64,000 bases of DNA from Nocardioides malaquae (lineage in GTDB: Bacteria > Actinomycetota > Actinomycetes > Propionibacteriales > Nocardioidaceae): positions 310,001 through 374,000 of the forward strand of contig NZ_JADCSA010000001.1 of the NCBI RefSeq assembly GCF_015070385.1. The letters are read 5' to 3'. Positions 28,400 to 38,086 of the stretch are shown piece by piece (positions within the stretch are counted from its first letter, which is position 1; every line of letters starts with the position of its first letter). Below the pieces are notes generated by a model, which saw nothing but the letters and a program-made list of their open reading frames with translations, searched no databases and was not told the DNA's origin. A program made the translations under genes and the position numbers.

Positions 28400-29116
28400 T
28401 CAGCCCTGCGAGCTGACCAACGTTCCGATCTTCTCACCCTGCACGATGCGCAGGATGGCGCCCTCGTCCTCCATGCCGAAGACGATCAGCGGCATGTCGT
28501 TCTCCATGCAGAGCGCGAAGGCAGTCGCGTCGGCCACCTTGAGGCCCTTCTGGAGCGCGTCCTGGAACGAGAGGGTGTCCAGCTTGGTGGCGTGCGGGTC
28601 GACCCGGGGGTCGGCGGTGTAGACCCCGTCGACGCCCTGCTTGGCCATGAGCACGACCTGCGACCGGGTCTCCAGCGCGCGCTGGGCGGCGACCGTGTCG
28701 GTCGAGAAGAACGGCATGCCGGCGCCGGCGCCAAAGATGACCACGCGCCCCTTCTCCAGGTGGCGGATGGCCTTGCGCGGGATGTAGGGCTCGGCGACCT
28801 GGCCCATCGTGATGGCGGTCTGCACGCGGGTCTCGATGCCCTCCTTCTCCAGGAAGTCCTGGAGGGCCAGGCAGTTCATGACCGTGCCGAGCATGCCCAT
28901 GTAGTCGGCGCGGGCCCGGTCCATGCCGCGTTGCTGCATCTCCGCGCCCCGGAAGAAGTTGCCACCGCCGACGACGATGCTCACGCCCACCCCGGCGCGC
29001 ACGACCTCGGCGATCTGGCGCGCGACCTTCGAGACGACGTCGGGATCGACACCGACGCTTCCGCCTCCGAAGACCTCACCGGAGAGCTTGAGCAGGACGC
29101 GGTTGTAGGCGGTCAC
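28400..29116 (-). CDS. pyrH: Uridylate kinase (UMP kinase)
   Basis: Hexameric bacterial UMP kinase of the amino-acid-kinase fold, phosphorylating UMP to UDP. Visible motifs are [13 protein letters not shown] near residues 6-18, [10 protein letters not shown] near 55, [17 protein letters not shown] near 73-89, [19 protein letters not shown] near 130-148 and [13 protein letters not shown] near 160. The GTG at 29116 has an AAAGGAT SD and is preferred over the open frame from 29134. It follows tsf across a 129-bp gap with a composite hairpin. Confidence 0.97.
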   Translation of the reverse strand: MTAYNRVLLKLSGEVFGGGSVGVDPDVVSKVARQIAEVVRAGVGVSIVVGGGNFFRGAEMQQRGMDRARADYMGMLGTVMNCLALQDFLEKEGIETRVQTAITMGQVAEPYIPRKAIRHLEKGRVVIFGAGAGMPFFSTDTVAAQRALETRSQVVLMAKQGVDGVYTADPRVDPHATKLDTLSFQDALQKGLKVADATAFALCMENDMPLIVFGMEDEGAILRIVQGEKIGTLVSSQG

Positions 29117-29167
29117 GTCAGATCCTTTCGACACGGGGCGGAGCGGGACGGTGGTGCGGGTGCCAGA

Positions 29168-29209
29168 AGGCCGGCCCGATGGTCATCGCGTGATCCATCG
29201 AACCGGCCT
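29168..29209 (-). terminator. Composite hairpin between tsf and pyrH
   Basis: AGGCCGG (29168-29174) pairs with CCGGCCT (29203-29209) and CGATGG (29177-29182) with CCATCG (29195-29200). A symmetric 2x2 internal loop separates the two stems and the loop is 12 nt. No T-run follows, so partial termination or RNA processing inside the operon is as likely as full termination. Confidence 0.5.
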
Positions 29210-29245
29210 CCTGGGTGGTGGTGCTTGGTGTGAACCCTGTCAGGC

Positions 29246-30058
29246 TCAGGCGCCGACCTCGAAGCGCACGAAGCGCTTGACGGTCGTGCCGGACGCGTCG
29301 AGGACCTGCTTGACGGTCTTCTTCGACTCGGTGATCGACTCCTGCTCGAGCAGGACGATCTCCTTGAAGAAGGCGCCCAGGCGACCCTCGACGATCTTGG
29401 CGACGGCGGCCTCGGGCTTGCCCTCCTCCAGCGTCTTGGCGGTCAGGACCTCCTTCTCGCGGGCGACGACGTCCTCGTCGACCTCCTCGCGGGTGAGGAA
29501 CTGCGCCTTCATCGCGGCGACCTGCATGGCGGCGGCACGAGCGGCCGCCTCGTCACCCTCGTACTCGACGAGCACGCCGACGGCGGCGGGCAGGTCGGCA
29601 GCACGCTTGTGCATGTAGGCCACGGTGGTGCCGTCGAAGTAGGCCACACGGCCGAGCTCGATCTTCTCACCGATGGTGACGGCCAGGCCCTCGACGACCT
29701 CGCCGACGGTCTTGCCGTCGAGCTCGACGGCCTTGAGCGCCTCGGCGTCGACGGCCTTGTGGGCGTCGGCGGCCGCGGCGATCTTCTCCGCGGTGGCGAT
29801 GAAGTCGGCGTTCTTGGCGACGAAGTCGGTCTCCGACTTGAGCTCGACGAGCGCCCCGCCGGCGGTGACGACCAGGCCGGAGGAGGCCTCGCGCTCGGCG
29901 GCACGGGCAGCAGCCTTGGCGGTGCCCTTGACGCGGAGCAGGTCGACGGCGGCGTCGAAGTCACCGTCGGTCTCGGTGAGCGCCTTCTTGCAGTCCATCA
30001 TGCCGGCGCTGGTGAGCTCACGGAGCTTCTTGACGTCGGCAGCGGTGAAGTTGGACAT
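29246..30058 (-). CDS. tsf: Elongation factor Ts
   Basis: Nucleotide exchange factor for EF-Tu. The N-terminal UBA-type domain has [19 protein letters not shown] near residues 9-27. The core has [17 protein letters not shown] near 67-83, and the dimerisation region [19 protein letters not shown] lies near 170-188. 270 residues is normal for actinobacteria. ATG start with a GAGGAAGAGGAT SD; 42 nt after rpsB. Confidence 0.98.
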   Translation of the reverse strand: MSNFTAADVKKLRELTSAGMMDCKKALTETDGDFDAAVDLLRVKGTAKAAARAAEREASSGLVVTAGGALVELKSETDFVAKNADFIATAEKIAAAADAHKAVDAEALKAVELDGKTVGEVVEGLAVTIGEKIELGRVAYFDGTTVAYMHKRAADLPAAVGVLVEYEGDEAAARAAAMQVAAMKAQFLTREEVDEDVVAREKEVLTAKTLEEGKPEAAVAKIVEGRLGAFFKEIVLLEQESITESKKTVKQVLDASGTTVKRFVRFEVGA

Positions 30059-30100
30059 GAATCCTCTTCCTCGAAGTAGTCGGGTCGGCTGGGAGACGCG

Positions 30101-30982
30101 TCAGTTGGTCTCGGCAGCCTCGGCGGCGGGAGCCTCGGTCGCCTCAGCGGCGGGCGCCTCAGCAGCGGGAGCCTCGGTCGCCTCGGCGGCGGGAGTCTCG
30201 GCAGCGGGAGTCTCGGCGGCGTCGGTGCCCTCACCGGCGAGGATCTCGCGCTCCCACTCGGCCAACGGCTCGGCGGTGCCGCCGGACTTGGCGCCCGAAC
30301 GGGCCACGAGGCCCTCGGCCACGGCGTCGGCGACGACGCGGGTCAGCAGGCCCACGGCGCGGATGGCGTCGTCGTTGCCCGGGATCGGGAAGTCGACCGA
30401 GTCGGGGTCGCAGTTGGAGTCCAGGATGCCGATGATCGGGATGCGGAGCTTGCGCGCCTCCTCGACGGCGAGGTGCTCCTTGTTGGTGTCGACGATCCAG
30501 ATGGCGGACGGGGTGCGCGTCATCTCGCGGATGCCGCCGAGCGACTTGTTGAGCTTGTCGCGCTCGCGGCGCATCTGCAGCAGCTCCTTCTTGGTGCGGC
30601 TGCTGGAGGACTCGTCGAAGTTGATCTCGTCGAGCTCCTTGAGACGGTTGATGCGCTGGTGCACCGTCTGGAAGTTGGTGAGCATGCCGCCGAGCCAACG
30701 CTGGTTGACGTAGGGCATGCCGACGCGGGTCGCCTGCTCGGCGATGGCCTCCTGGGCCTGCTTCTTCGTGCCGACGAACATCACGGTGCCGCCCTTGGCG
30801 ACCGTCTCCTTGATGAACGCGTACGAACGGTCGATGTAGCCCAACGACTGCTGCAGGTCGATGATGTAGATGCCGTTGCGCTCCGTGAGGATGAAGCGCT
30901 TCATCTTGGGGTTCCAGCGACGGGTCTGGTGCCCGAAGTGGACGCCGCTCTCGAGCAGCTGGCGCATGGTCACGACTGCCAT
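30101..30982 (-). CDS. rpsB: 30S ribosomal protein S2 with acidic repeat tail
   Basis: Last-assembling 30S protein, at the head-body junction. Conserved motifs are [20 protein letters not shown] near residues 7-26, [11 protein letters not shown] near 69, [11 protein letters not shown] near 95 and [21 protein letters not shown] near 185-205. The protein is 293 residues; the last 45 or so form an Ala/Glu/Thr/Pro repeat built on PAAE and ATEAPAAEA units. Many actinobacterial S2 proteins have such tails. ATG with an AGGAG SD; a leader of about 210 nt precedes it. Confidence 0.98.
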   Translation of the reverse strand: MAVVTMRQLLESGVHFGHQTRRWNPKMKRFILTERNGIYIIDLQQSLGYIDRSYAFIKETVAKGGTVMFVGTKKQAQEAIAEQATRVGMPYVNQRWLGGMLTNFQTVHQRINRLKELDEINFDESSSSRTKKELLQMRRERDKLNKSLGGIREMTRTPSAIWIVDTNKEHLAVEEARKLRIPIIGILDSNCDPDSVDFPIPGNDDAIRAVGLLTRVVADAVAEGLVARSGAKSGGTAEPLAEWEREILAGEGTDAAETPAAETPAAEATEAPAAEAPAAEATEAPAAEAAETN

Positions 30983-31328
30983 GGGGTTCTCCTGTGTCGG
31001 TCGCAGGCTCGCGCGGAGCCAGCGTGGGTTTCAGTTGGTCGCCCCGTCCCCGGGGCCCTGACGCCCACGCGCGACCCGATCCTCCGCCGTGGAGCGGTGG
31101 AACTGAGGGCCGCGCCCACGGTGGATCGGGGTCTGACTCAACCCCGTCGCGGCGTGTGGGCGTGCGAAGTCAGCCCCTGAGGGCTGCTGCCGGACAGACT
31201 ACGGCACCCGGGCCGGGCTGACGAAACCGCCGCACTCCCCGCCACGACACCTGCACATCCGAGCAGCGAGACCCGCCCTCCCCACCCCGCGGTCGCCTCC
31301 CCGGAGGACGGGCGCGCCGGTCACGAGG
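30983..31328 (-). promoter_or_regulatory. rpsB promoter and leader region
   Basis: A 346-bp space between rpsB and the divergent M23 peptidase gene. A -10-like TAGTCT is at 31201-31196, which would give a leader of about 210 nt rich in GC stems (for example GGGGCCCTGACG and CCACGGCGG segments). Long leaders of rpsB often carry S2 autoregulatory structures, but I do not recognise a named one. No ORF or RNA gene is seen here. Confidence 0.4.
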
Positions 31329-31991
31329 ATGAGTCGGGTGAAGACTCCTCCCCTGCCGCGACGCCGCGCGTCCCACGGCGCCGGTCGACCCGGGCACAAG
31401 CTCGCCCGGTTCGTCGCCACCGTGGGTCTGGTGCTGTTCCCCGGTCCCCACGGGCCCGCGGGCTCCGACGCCCCCGACGCCCCGGACGGCGCGAGTGGGC
31501 AGGCGGGCACCGGGGTGTGGCCCCTGCCCGGCACCCCGCAGGTCGTCACCGGGTTCTCCCCGCCCGACGAACGCTGGGACTCCGGGCACCGCGGCGTCGA
31601 CCTGGCCAGCGCGCCGGCCCAGCCGGTGCTGGCGGCCCTGCCGGGTGAGGTCACCTTCGCCGGCTCCGTCGCAGGGCGTGGCGTCGTGGTGGTCTCGCAC
31701 GGTCCCACCCGTACCACCTACCAACCCGTCCTGGCCGACGTGGCGGTCTCGACCCCCGTCAGCGCCGGGCAGAGGATCGGGTGGCTGCACCCGGCCGGCT
31801 CGCACTGCGCACCAGCCGCCTGCCTGCACTGGGGCTGGCGGTTCGGGGACCTCTACCTCGACCCGCTCGACCTGGTCGGCGGGACGGGCGTACGCCTCCT
31901 GCCGCTGTGGGGGCTTCCGGGGTTGCTTCCCGGGTTCCTTCCGCCGTGGCCCGCGTACCCGCTTCAGGCCCGGGGGTGGGCCTGGGAGTAG
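31329..31991 (+). CDS. M23-family peptidase-like exported protein
   Basis: LytM-type domain of 220 residues. A basic N-terminus is followed by a hydrophobic stretch (LARFVATVGLVLFPGP near residues 25-40), likely a signal or anchor segment. The M23 motifs are GHRGVDLAS near 85-93 (HxxxD) and the later CLHWGWR near 165, in place of LHxH. The second metal His is therefore Trp-spaced (HWG), as in several actinobacterial members, and activity is uncertain. VVVVSHGPTRTTYQP near 118 is the intervening His strand. The C-terminus (GLPGLLPGFLPPWP) is unusual and hydrophobic. Its end overlaps convergent xerC by 28 bp. Confidence 0.85.
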   Translation: MSRVKTPPLPRRRASHGAGRPGHKLARFVATVGLVLFPGPHGPAGSDAPDAPDGASGQAGTGVWPLPGTPQVVTGFSPPDERWDSGHRGVDLASAPAQPVLAALPGEVTFAGSVAGRGVVVVSHGPTRTTYQPVLADVAVSTPVSAGQRIGWLHPAGSHCAPAACLHWGWRFGDLYLDPLDLVGGTGVRLLPLWGLPGLLPGFLPPWPAYPLQARGWAWE

Positions 31992-32890
31992 GCCCGCCGC
32001 AGTCGGTCGGTGCTCACATGGGTGTAGAGCTGGGTCGTCGACAGCGAGGCGTGCCCCAGGAGCTCCTGGACGGTGCGCAGGTCGGCTCCCCCCTCGACGA
32101 GGTGGGTCGCGGCCGTGTGACGCAGACCGTGGGGTCCCATGTCGGGAGCCCCCGGCACCTGGGACAACCGGCGATGGACCATCTCACGGACCACTCGTTG
32201 GTCGAGGCGACCGCCACGCACGCCGAGGAAGAGTGCCGGGGGCGACGTCGCGGAGGCCAGCTCCGGCCGGCCATTGCGCAGCCACTGCTCGAGGGACCGC
32301 GCGGCCGGCACGCCGAAGGGCACGCTGCGTTCCTTGCGCCCCTTTCCGAGCACCCGCACCACCCGACGGTCGCCGTCGACGTCGTCGACGTCGAGCCCGA
32401 CCAGCTCACCCACGCGCACACCGGTGGCGTAGAGCAGCTCCAGCACCGCCACGTCACGCAGACCGACGGGGCCCTCGCCGGCCGCGTTGGTGGCGACCTC
32501 GATCAGCTGGGCGGCCTCGTCGGCGCGCAGCACCGAGGGCAACGCCCTGGCCAGCTTCGGGGAGAGCAGGAGGGCGCCTGCGTCCCCCGTGGCCCGTCCG
32601 GTGCGGGCCAGCCAGGCGGTGAAGACGCGGACCGCACTGGCCCGACGCGCCAGGGTCGCCCGCGAGCGTCCCTTGCTCTGCTGCAGGGCCAACCAGCTCC
32701 GCAGGGTGCGCAGGTCCACCTCGGCCGGCTGCTGGATGCCGAGCCGGTGCGCGTGCTCGAGCATCCCGGCGACGTCGCCGACGTAGGCGCGCACGGAGTG
32801 GGCGGAGAGGTTGCGCTCGGCGACCAGGTGCCGTTCGTAGTCGCCGAGCGCCACCGCCATGGGCTCGGGCAGCACCGGGTCGTGGTCCAT
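31964..32890 (-). CDS. xerC: Tyrosine recombinase XerC
   Basis: Site-specific recombinase; with XerD it resolves chromosome dimers at dif. The 308-residue protein has an N-terminal SAM-like core-binding domain (LVAERNLSAHSVRAYVGDV near residues 25-43). The catalytic domain shows ATGVRVGELVGLDVDD near 155-170 (first Arg), GKGRKERSVPFG near 185 (Lys), LRHTAATHLVEGGADLRTVQ near 257-276 (His/Arg) and LGHASLSTTQLYTHV near 278-292 (His and nucleophilic Tyr). It could be another housekeeping Xer. The dprA-side location matches actinobacterial XerC. A leaderless -10 precedes the ATG. Confidence 0.92.
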   Translation of the reverse strand: MDHDPVLPEPMAVALGDYERHLVAERNLSAHSVRAYVGDVAGMLEHAHRLGIQQPAEVDLRTLRSWLALQQSKGRSRATLARRASAVRVFTAWLARTGRATGDAGALLLSPKLARALPSVLRADEAAQLIEVATNAAGEGPVGLRDVAVLELLYATGVRVGELVGLDVDDVDGDRRVVRVLGKGRKERSVPFGVPAARSLEQWLRNGRPELASATSPPALFLGVRGGRLDQRVVREMVHRRLSQVPGAPDMGPHGLRHTAATHLVEGGADLRTVQELLGHASLSTTQLYTHVSTDRLRRAYSQAHPRA

Positions 32891-32896
32891 GCCGTC

Positions 32897-32902
32897 ATGC
32901 TA
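32897..32902 (-). promoter_or_regulatory. -10 element, leaderless xerC start
   Basis: TAGCAT on the minus strand, 6 nt before the ATG at 32890; no SD. It lies in the 50-bp gap after dprA. Confidence 0.6.
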
Positions 32903-32940
32903 GGTCGCGGGACGGACGACGACGGGACGCCTCACCGGCG

Positions 32941-34122
32941 TCAACCGCCGCGCCCCGACCTCCGCGACACCCTCCACGCGTCCCCCTCCTGGTGGACCCA
33001 CCCCCGGGCCTCGAGGGAGAACAGGGCGGTCTGCACCTCGCGCAGTCCCACTCCCGCGGTGGCGGCGACGTGCGTGGCGCGACGGGCACGACCGACGGGC
33101 ACGGCGTCGAGCACCTGTCGCTGCCGCACGGTCAGTCGGTCGCGCGGCCCGGGTGGCTCGCGACGGTCCTCGACGAGGTTCTCACCGGCAGCAGAGAGCA
33201 GCTCCCTCACGTCGTCGCCACCCGTCACGACCATGGCTGCGCCCGTGCGCAACCGCTCGTGGACCCCTTGGGACTGGGCGCTGGTCACAGGACCTGGTAC
33301 TCCCATGACCGGACGCCCCAGACGCTCGGCCCAGGCCGCGGAGCTCAGCGCCCCGGACCGCAGCGCCGCCTCCACGACCACCGTGCCGCCGGTGAGGGCA
33401 GCGATCAGACGGTTGCGGGCCAGGAAGCGTACGCGCATCGGCGCTCCCCCCAGGGGTGCCTCCGAGACCACGGTGCCCACGTCACGTACGTGCTCGACGA
33501 GCGCCCGGTTCGCCGCCGGGTAGATCCGGTCGACACCGCACGCCAGCACCGCGACGGTCGGGCCGTCCACCGCCAGGGCACCACGGTGGCTGGCCTGGTC
33601 GATCCCCAACGCCGCACCGGAGACCACGCTGAGTCCCGCCTCGGCGAGCTGCGCCGCCATCTCGGAGGCGACCCGGGTGCCGTAGGTGGTGGCGGAACGG
33701 GACCCCACCATGGCCACCGCCCGCGGCGTCGCCGGCAGGGGCAGCGGGCCCCGCACCCACAACCCGATCGGCACCCCACCCCGCTCGTTGACCACGCCCG
33801 CCCCGGCCAGCGCGTCGAGTCCGTCCGGCCACTCCTCGTCACCGGGCACGACGAAACGGATCCCGGCCCTCTCCGCGACCTCCAGCTCCCGCGTCGGATC
33901 CACGGCCGCGAGCCGGGTGGCGACGTCGTCGTGCAGCGACGACAGACCCCTTTCCTCGAGGAGGTGGTCGCGCACCGCCCTGGCCCCCAGGTCGCGGACC
34001 AGACGGTTCATCCGCACGTCGCCGGGCTCGGCGAGACGGTTGAGGGCCACTCGAGCGAGACGCTCGTCCTCCCCGACTGCGCCGCCAGCACCGACAGCGC
34101 CCTGGGCGCCGAGGGCACTCAC
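32941..34122 (-). CDS. dprA: DNA-processing protein DprA
   Basis: Loads RecA on incoming single-stranded DNA during transformation; also widespread in non-competent bacteria. The 393-residue protein has the Rossmann-like core with VAMVGSRSATTYGTRVA near 133-149, VSGAALGIDQASHRGAL near 162-178 and RNRLIAALTGGTVVVEA near 220-236. A C-terminal winged-helix domain includes LREVQTALFSLEARGWV near 365. The GTG at 34122 overlaps the comM stop (GTGA). Part of a yraN-comM-dprA cluster for DNA handling. Confidence 0.95.
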   Translation of the reverse strand: MSALGAQGAVGAGGAVGEDERLARVALNRLAEPGDVRMNRLVRDLGARAVRDHLLEERGLSSLHDDVATRLAAVDPTRELEVAERAGIRFVVPGDEEWPDGLDALAGAGVVNERGGVPIGLWVRGPLPLPATPRAVAMVGSRSATTYGTRVASEMAAQLAEAGLSVVSGAALGIDQASHRGALAVDGPTVAVLACGVDRIYPAANRALVEHVRDVGTVVSEAPLGGAPMRVRFLARNRLIAALTGGTVVVEAALRSGALSSAAWAERLGRPVMGVPGPVTSAQSQGVHERLRTGAAMVVTGGDDVRELLSAAGENLVEDRREPPGPRDRLTVRQRQVLDAVPVGRARRATHVAATAGVGLREVQTALFSLEARGWVHQEGDAWRVSRRSGRGG

Positions 34123-35696
34123 CCTGCCCTCCCGACGGCCGTCAGGACCAGGGGTTCCCCGGTGCGCAGCCGCAGTGCGGTGTCGAGACATGCGACGTCC
34201 GGCACCTCGAGACCCAGCAGGTCGGCCACCGTGAGCGCCAGCCGGTGCACCCGGGTGGCACCGCGTCGACTGAGGAGACCGGCATGCACCTCGTGCTCGA
34301 GGCGTCGCTCCAGCTCCGGCCCCAGGGGCCAGCGGGAGCGCAGCAGGTGGCTGGGCACGTGGGCGTTCAGGCGCCACCCGGAGTGGGCGTACCGGTCTGC
34401 CTGTCGGCGTCGGGCAGCGGTGACCCGGTCCCGGATCGTGGCGCTCGCCTCGCGGCTGACGTGCGCGCCCTGGTCGGCGCGACCCGGCGGAAGGACGTGA
34501 CGCAGCACGTCGATCCGGTCGGCGACGGGACCGGAGACCCGGCGGCGGTACTCCCGGCGCTGCACCTCCGTGCAGGTGCACCTGTTCTGCTTGTGGTCGG
34601 GGTGGTAGTCCCCGCAGGGGCACGGGTTCGACGCGAGGACCACCATGCCCCGGGCCGGGTAGACGGCCGACTCCTCGCCTCGCGAGACGCTGATCTCGCC
34701 GCTCTCCATCGGCTGGCGCAACGCCTCGATGACGTCGGTGCGGAAGAGGGGGAACTCGTCGAGGAAGAGCACCCCGCAGTGGGCCCGGGAGAGCTCGCCG
34801 GGGCGCACCCGACCGGCACCGCCCCCCAGGAGGCTGGACTTCGAGGTGTCGTGGTGGGGCGCCCTGAAGGGCGGACGCACGACCAGCCCGGGAGGGTTGT
34901 CCCCACCTGCGAGCGAGAGCACCGCGGTGAGCTCGAGCGCCTCGTCGCGGCCCAGGTCCGGCAGCAGGGTGGGGATGCGTTCGGCGAGGCTCGTCTTGCC
35001 CGAGCCCTTCGGCCCGGTCAGCATCAGGTGGTGGCCTCCGGCAGCGACCACCTCCAGGGCGAACCGCGCGTCGTCCAGCCCCACGAGGTCGGCCATGTCG
35101 ACCTCGTCGGCGCGGTCGTCACCACGCCAGGTGAGCAACGTGGCGCCCCGGGAGTCGTGCACGGGGGCAGCAACCGGCACCTCCTCGCCACGCAGCTGGG
35201 CGACGACCTGGGCCAGGGAGCGTACGCCGAAGACCTCGACCCCGGGCACCATCGCCGCCTCGCGCGCCTGGGGCTCGGGCACGAAGACCCGGCGGACGCC
35301 GCGGGCGGCCGCCGCCATGACCATCGGCAGCACCCCGGGCACCGCACGCAGGGCGCCGTCGAGGGTGAGCTCGCCGATGAAGACGGTGTCGGCGGTCGAG
35401 CCCGGCGGCAGGGTGCCGTCGGCGCCCTTGATGCCCACCGCGATCGCGAGGTCGAAGTGCGTGCCGCGCTTGGGCAGGTCGGCAGGCGTCAGCAGGATGG
35501 TCACCCGGCGGGTGGAGGGCCACGGCGGCGCGGCGTGGGTGATCGCCATCCGCACCCGGTCACGCGCCTCCAGCAGGGAGGCGTCGGGGCGACCCACGAT
35601 CGTGGCTCCCACCACGCCGGGCGAGATGTCCACCTGGACCTCCACGAGGTGGCCCACCGCGCCCTGGAGCGCCATCGTCCACGCCGTCGCCAGCAT
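34119..35696 (-). CDS. comM: YifB/ComM-family Mg-chelatase-like AAA+ ATPase
   Basis: 525-residue AAA+ protein. ComM is a branch-migration helicase in natural transformation of some bacteria; in actinobacteria the role is unproven. An N-terminal ChlI-like domain (VQVDISPGVVGATIVGRPD near residues 20-38, LTLDGALRAVPGVLP near 110-124) precedes the ATPase with Walker A GPKGSGKTSL near 230 and Walker B LFLDEFP near 312. A Cys cluster, NPCPCGDYHPDHKQNRCTC, near 358-376 may bind zinc. The start shares one base with the yraN stop. Confidence 0.95.
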   Translation of the reverse strand: MLATAWTMALQGAVGHLVEVQVDISPGVVGATIVGRPDASLLEARDRVRMAITHAAPPWPSTRRVTILLTPADLPKRGTHFDLAIAVGIKGADGTLPPGSTADTVFIGELTLDGALRAVPGVLPMVMAAAARGVRRVFVPEPQAREAAMVPGVEVFGVRSLAQVVAQLRGEEVPVAAPVHDSRGATLLTWRGDDRADEVDMADLVGLDDARFALEVVAAGGHHLMLTGPKGSGKTSLAERIPTLLPDLGRDEALELTAVLSLAGGDNPPGLVVRPPFRAPHHDTSKSSLLGGGAGRVRPGELSRAHCGVLFLDEFPLFRTDVIEALRQPMESGEISVSRGEESAVYPARGMVVLASNPCPCGDYHPDHKQNRCTCTEVQRREYRRRVSGPVADRIDVLRHVLPPGRADQGAHVSREASATIRDRVTAARRRQADRYAHSGWRLNAHVPSHLLRSRWPLGPELERRLEHEVHAGLLSRRGATRVHRLALTVADLLGLEVPDVACLDTALRLRTGEPLVLTAVGRAG

Positions 35697-36100
35697 CAGA
35701 AGGCTCCCCGCACGTGGTCGACGACCGGTGCGCCCCGGCGCGCCTGCACCACCGCCACGAGGTCGAAGCGGACGTCCGTCGGTCGCGTCCCGGTCGTCAC
35801 CATCCAGCGGGCCGCGAGCCGACGCAACCGGGCCGCCTTCTCCTGCGTGACCGCCTCGTGGGGCGTTCCGTAGGCCGTCGAGCTGCGGGTCTTGACCTCG
35901 CAGACGACCAGCGTGGCGCCCTCGCGCAGGACGAGGTCGATCTCGCCCAGCTCACAGCGCCAGTTGCGGTCGAGGACCTCCAGCCCCGCCGCCGTCAGGT
36001 GACGTGCGGCGACCCGCTCGCCGTACTCCCCCAACGCGTCGCTGGCCCGCATCGCGGGCTGCTCCCCCGGGCGCGGGTCCGTCGTGCTGCGTCCCTCCAC
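35696..36100 (-). CDS. yraN: UPF0102 protein YraN, predicted PD-(D/E)XK nuclease
   Basis: A 134-residue member of the UPF0102 family. The nuclease-fold motifs are LGEYGERVAARHLTAAGLEVL near residues 23-43, CELGEIDLV near 48 (the metal-binding E and D) and VVCEVKTRSS near 65 (ExK). Substrate unknown. The GTG at 36100 lies 7 nt after an AGGAGG SD (36113-36108), so it is preferred to the ATG at 36121. Its stop overlaps comM by one base, giving a tight yraN-comM-dprA operon. Confidence 0.93.
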   Translation of the reverse strand: MEGRSTTDPRPGEQPAMRASDALGEYGERVAARHLTAAGLEVLDRNWRCELGEIDLVLREGATLVVCEVKTRSSTAYGTPHEAVTQEKAARLRRLAARWMVTTGTRPTDVRFDLVAVVQARRGAPVVDHVRGAF

Positions 36101-36215
36101 GGGACCACCTCCTGCTGTCATCGGCTGATGACCAGCGTGGCGGCGGCGCGGCGTCCCCGCTCCGAGGCCGAGGCTGCTGTGGAGCGCGGGCAGGGCTGTG
36201 GACGAGCAGTGGCGC

Positions 36216-36524
36216 TCAGTCCTTGGGGAGGTCGATCTCCTGGTGGCTGAGCTCCTCGATGTTGACGTCCTTGAACGTCAGCACCTTCACGTTCTTGGCG
36301 AAGCGCGCCGGCCGGTACATGTCCCAGACCCAGGCGTCACTCATGGTGACCTCGAAGAAGACCTCACCGTTCTCGGTGCGGGCCTTGAGGTCGACGGCGT
36401 TGCACAGGTAGAACCGTCGGTCGGTCTCGACGACGTAGGTGAAGATGGAGACGACGTCGCGGTACTCCCGGTAGAGCGTCAGCTCCATCTCGGTCTCGTA
36501 CTTCTCGAGGTCCTCGGCGCTCAT
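36216..36524 (-). CDS. DUF2469 protein
   Basis: A 102-residue actinobacterial protein of unknown function, almost always found next to rnhB. Conserved features are the start [36 protein letters not shown] near residues 25-40 and the Trp/Tyr-rich [13 protein letters not shown] near 63-75. The ATG follows a GGAGG SD and overlaps the rnhB stop (ATGA). No catalytic motif is recognised. Confidence 0.93.
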   Translation of the reverse strand: MSAEDLEKYETEMELTLYREYRDVVSIFTYVVETDRRFYLCNAVDLKARTENGEVFFEVTMSDAWVWDMYRPARFAKNVKVLTFKDVNIEELSHQEIDLPKD

Positions 36525-37255
36525 CGCCCCTCCTTCGCTGACCCGCTCACGAGCGAGCCTAGTGCGCTGGGGGCGGAGACACCCGGCAGGCTCCACGACC
36601 GGCGGTGCACCGGAGAAGGGCCGCGCTCGCGCAATGCCGCGACGTGCTCGGGCGCCGAGTAGCCCTTGTTGTCGACCCAACCGTAGTGCGGGTGCTCCCG
36701 GGCCAGCTCGAGCATCATTGCGTCGCGCTCGGTCTTGGCCAGGATGCTCGCCGCGGCGACTCCCGCGCACCGCATGTCGCCCTTGACGCAGGTGACCACC
36801 GGCGGCACGTCGTCGAGCAGGCCTGGTGGTCCCCCGAAGAGTCCCATCTGCTCAGGGACGCTGAGGTAGTCGTGGTTGCCGTCGAGCAGCACCAGGTCGG
36901 GGCGGGTCCCGAGCCCCGCCAACGCACGGTGGCCGGCGAGACGGAGAGCGACCATGATGCCGTGCTCGTCGATCTCCTCGGCCGAGGCGTGCCCCACCGC
37001 GTACGCCGTGGCCCACCGCCGCACCCGGGGGGCGAGCGCCTCGCGGGCCGCGGGAGTCAGGAGCTTGCTGTCGCGCACGCCCTGGGGGGCCGTGCGGGTC
37101 TGCTCGGTGATGACCACCATGCCGATCGAGACGGGGCCACACAGGGCTCCGCGACCCACCTCGTCGGCACAGGCGAGCTGACGCACCCCGCCGCGCAGCA
37201 GGCTGCGTTCGAGCCGGAGCGTGGGTCGGTGACCGGTCGGGGTCGTCCGCGCCAT
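36521..37255 (-). CDS. rnhB: Ribonuclease HII
   Basis: Removes ribonucleotides from DNA and the RNA of RNA/DNA hybrids. The 244-residue protein carries the DEG motif in [17 protein letters not shown] near residues 28-44 and the acidic LLDGNHDYL near 124. [17 protein letters not shown] near 163-179 holds the last Asp, and the YGWVDNKGY substrate loop lies near 190. It lies 8 nt after the lepB stop and is translationally coupled to DUF2469. Confidence 0.97.
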   Translation of the reverse strand: MARTTPTGHRPTLRLERSLLRGGVRQLACADEVGRGALCGPVSIGMVVITEQTRTAPQGVRDSKLLTPAAREALAPRVRRWATAYAVGHASAEEIDEHGIMVALRLAGHRALAGLGTRPDLVLLDGNHDYLSVPEQMGLFGGPPGLLDDVPPVVTCVKGDMRCAGVAAASILAKTERDAMMLELAREHPHYGWVDNKGYSAPEHVAALRERGPSPVHRRSWSLPGVSAPSALGSLVSGSAKEGR

Positions 37256-37263
37256 CGTCTGAC

Positions 37264-38049
37264 CTACTCGTCCTCGAGCGTCTCGAAGACGTCAGGACGC
37301 CGGTCGAGCCGCATCCGGTCGAAGGGCCAGATCACGGTGAAGAGCCGACCGACCACGAGGTCCACTCCGACGAACTCGTTGCCCTCCACGCAGTCGGTCT
37401 CGTCGGGCCGGCAGAGGTGCTGCGAGGAGTCGGCGGAGCGCCCCCGGTTGTCACCCATGACGAAGAGGTGGCCGTCGGGCACCGGGCCGGCCTTCCAGTC
37501 GCACGTGCCGGGCATCGGGCCGTTGCAGGTGGTCGCGGGGTCGTCCTTGACGTAGTCGGACTCGTCGAGGGACACCCCGTTGACCATCAGGTTGCCGTCG
37601 TCGTCGCAGCACTCGATGACGTCGCCCTCCACGCCGATCACCCGCTTCACCAGGTGGCCGCCCTCGGGGTAGAGCCCGATGCGGGTCATGACGCCCTGGA
37701 GCAGGCCGGGCGGGCGGGTCGCGCCGCCGAGCCAGCCGCCCGGGTCCTTGAAGACGACGACGTCGCCGCGCTGCGGCTCCCCGGCCCAGTAGGAGGGCTT
37801 CTGCACGAGGATGCGGTCGTCCTTGACGAGCCCCGGCTCCATCGACTCCGACGGGATGTAGAACGCCTGGACCAGGAAGGTCTTCACCACGACGGCCAGG
37901 ACGAGGGCGACGACGGCGAGCAGGATGGTCTCCTGCCACAGCGGCAGTGGCGCCTTCTTCGTCCGACTCGAGCGGCCCTCCCCGGAAGCAGAAGACCGCG
38001 ACTCCGCCCCGTCTCGCAGTGGGGTGGAATCGCGGTCTTCGGAAGTCAC
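37264..38049 (-). CDS. lepB: Signal peptidase I
   Basis: Membrane Ser/Lys protease that removes Sec and Tat signal peptides. From the GTG at 38049 it has 261 residues. A polar N-terminus precedes one transmembrane helix ([21 protein letters not shown] near 43-63). The nucleophile lies in [10 protein letters not shown] near 70, the general-base Lys in [12 protein letters not shown] near 130, and box E is [10 protein letters not shown] near 200. An extra Cys-containing loop ([11 protein letters not shown]) is present in the beta domain. The longer open frame overlaps rplS; a leaderless -10 before 38049 supports the GTG. Confidence 0.96.
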   Translation of the reverse strand: MTSEDRDSTPLRDGAESRSSASGEGRSSRTKKAPLPLWQETILLAVVALVLAVVVKTFLVQAFYIPSESMEPGLVKDDRILVQKPSYWAGEPQRGDVVVFKDPGGWLGGATRPPGLLQGVMTRIGLYPEGGHLVKRVIGVEGDVIECCDDDGNLMVNGVSLDESDYVKDDPATTCNGPMPGTCDWKAGPVPDGHLFVMGDNRGRSADSSQHLCRPDETDCVEGNEFVGVDLVVGRLFTVIWPFDRMRLDRRPDVFETLEDE

Positions 38050-38055
38050 GCGCTG

Positions 38056-38061
38056 ATGGTA
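38056..38061 (-). promoter_or_regulatory. -10 element, leaderless lepB start
   Basis: TACCAT on the minus strand, 6 nt before the GTG at 38049, in the 37-bp gap after rplS. Confidence 0.5.
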
Positions 38062-38086
38062 TCCGCCTTGCGGTGGATCCCTTCGA

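Noticed and set aside
30983..31328. Known riboswitch or tRNA in the rpsB leader
   Set aside because: No cloverleaf, T-loop or recognisable riboswitch core was found; only GC stems and a -10-like hexamer.
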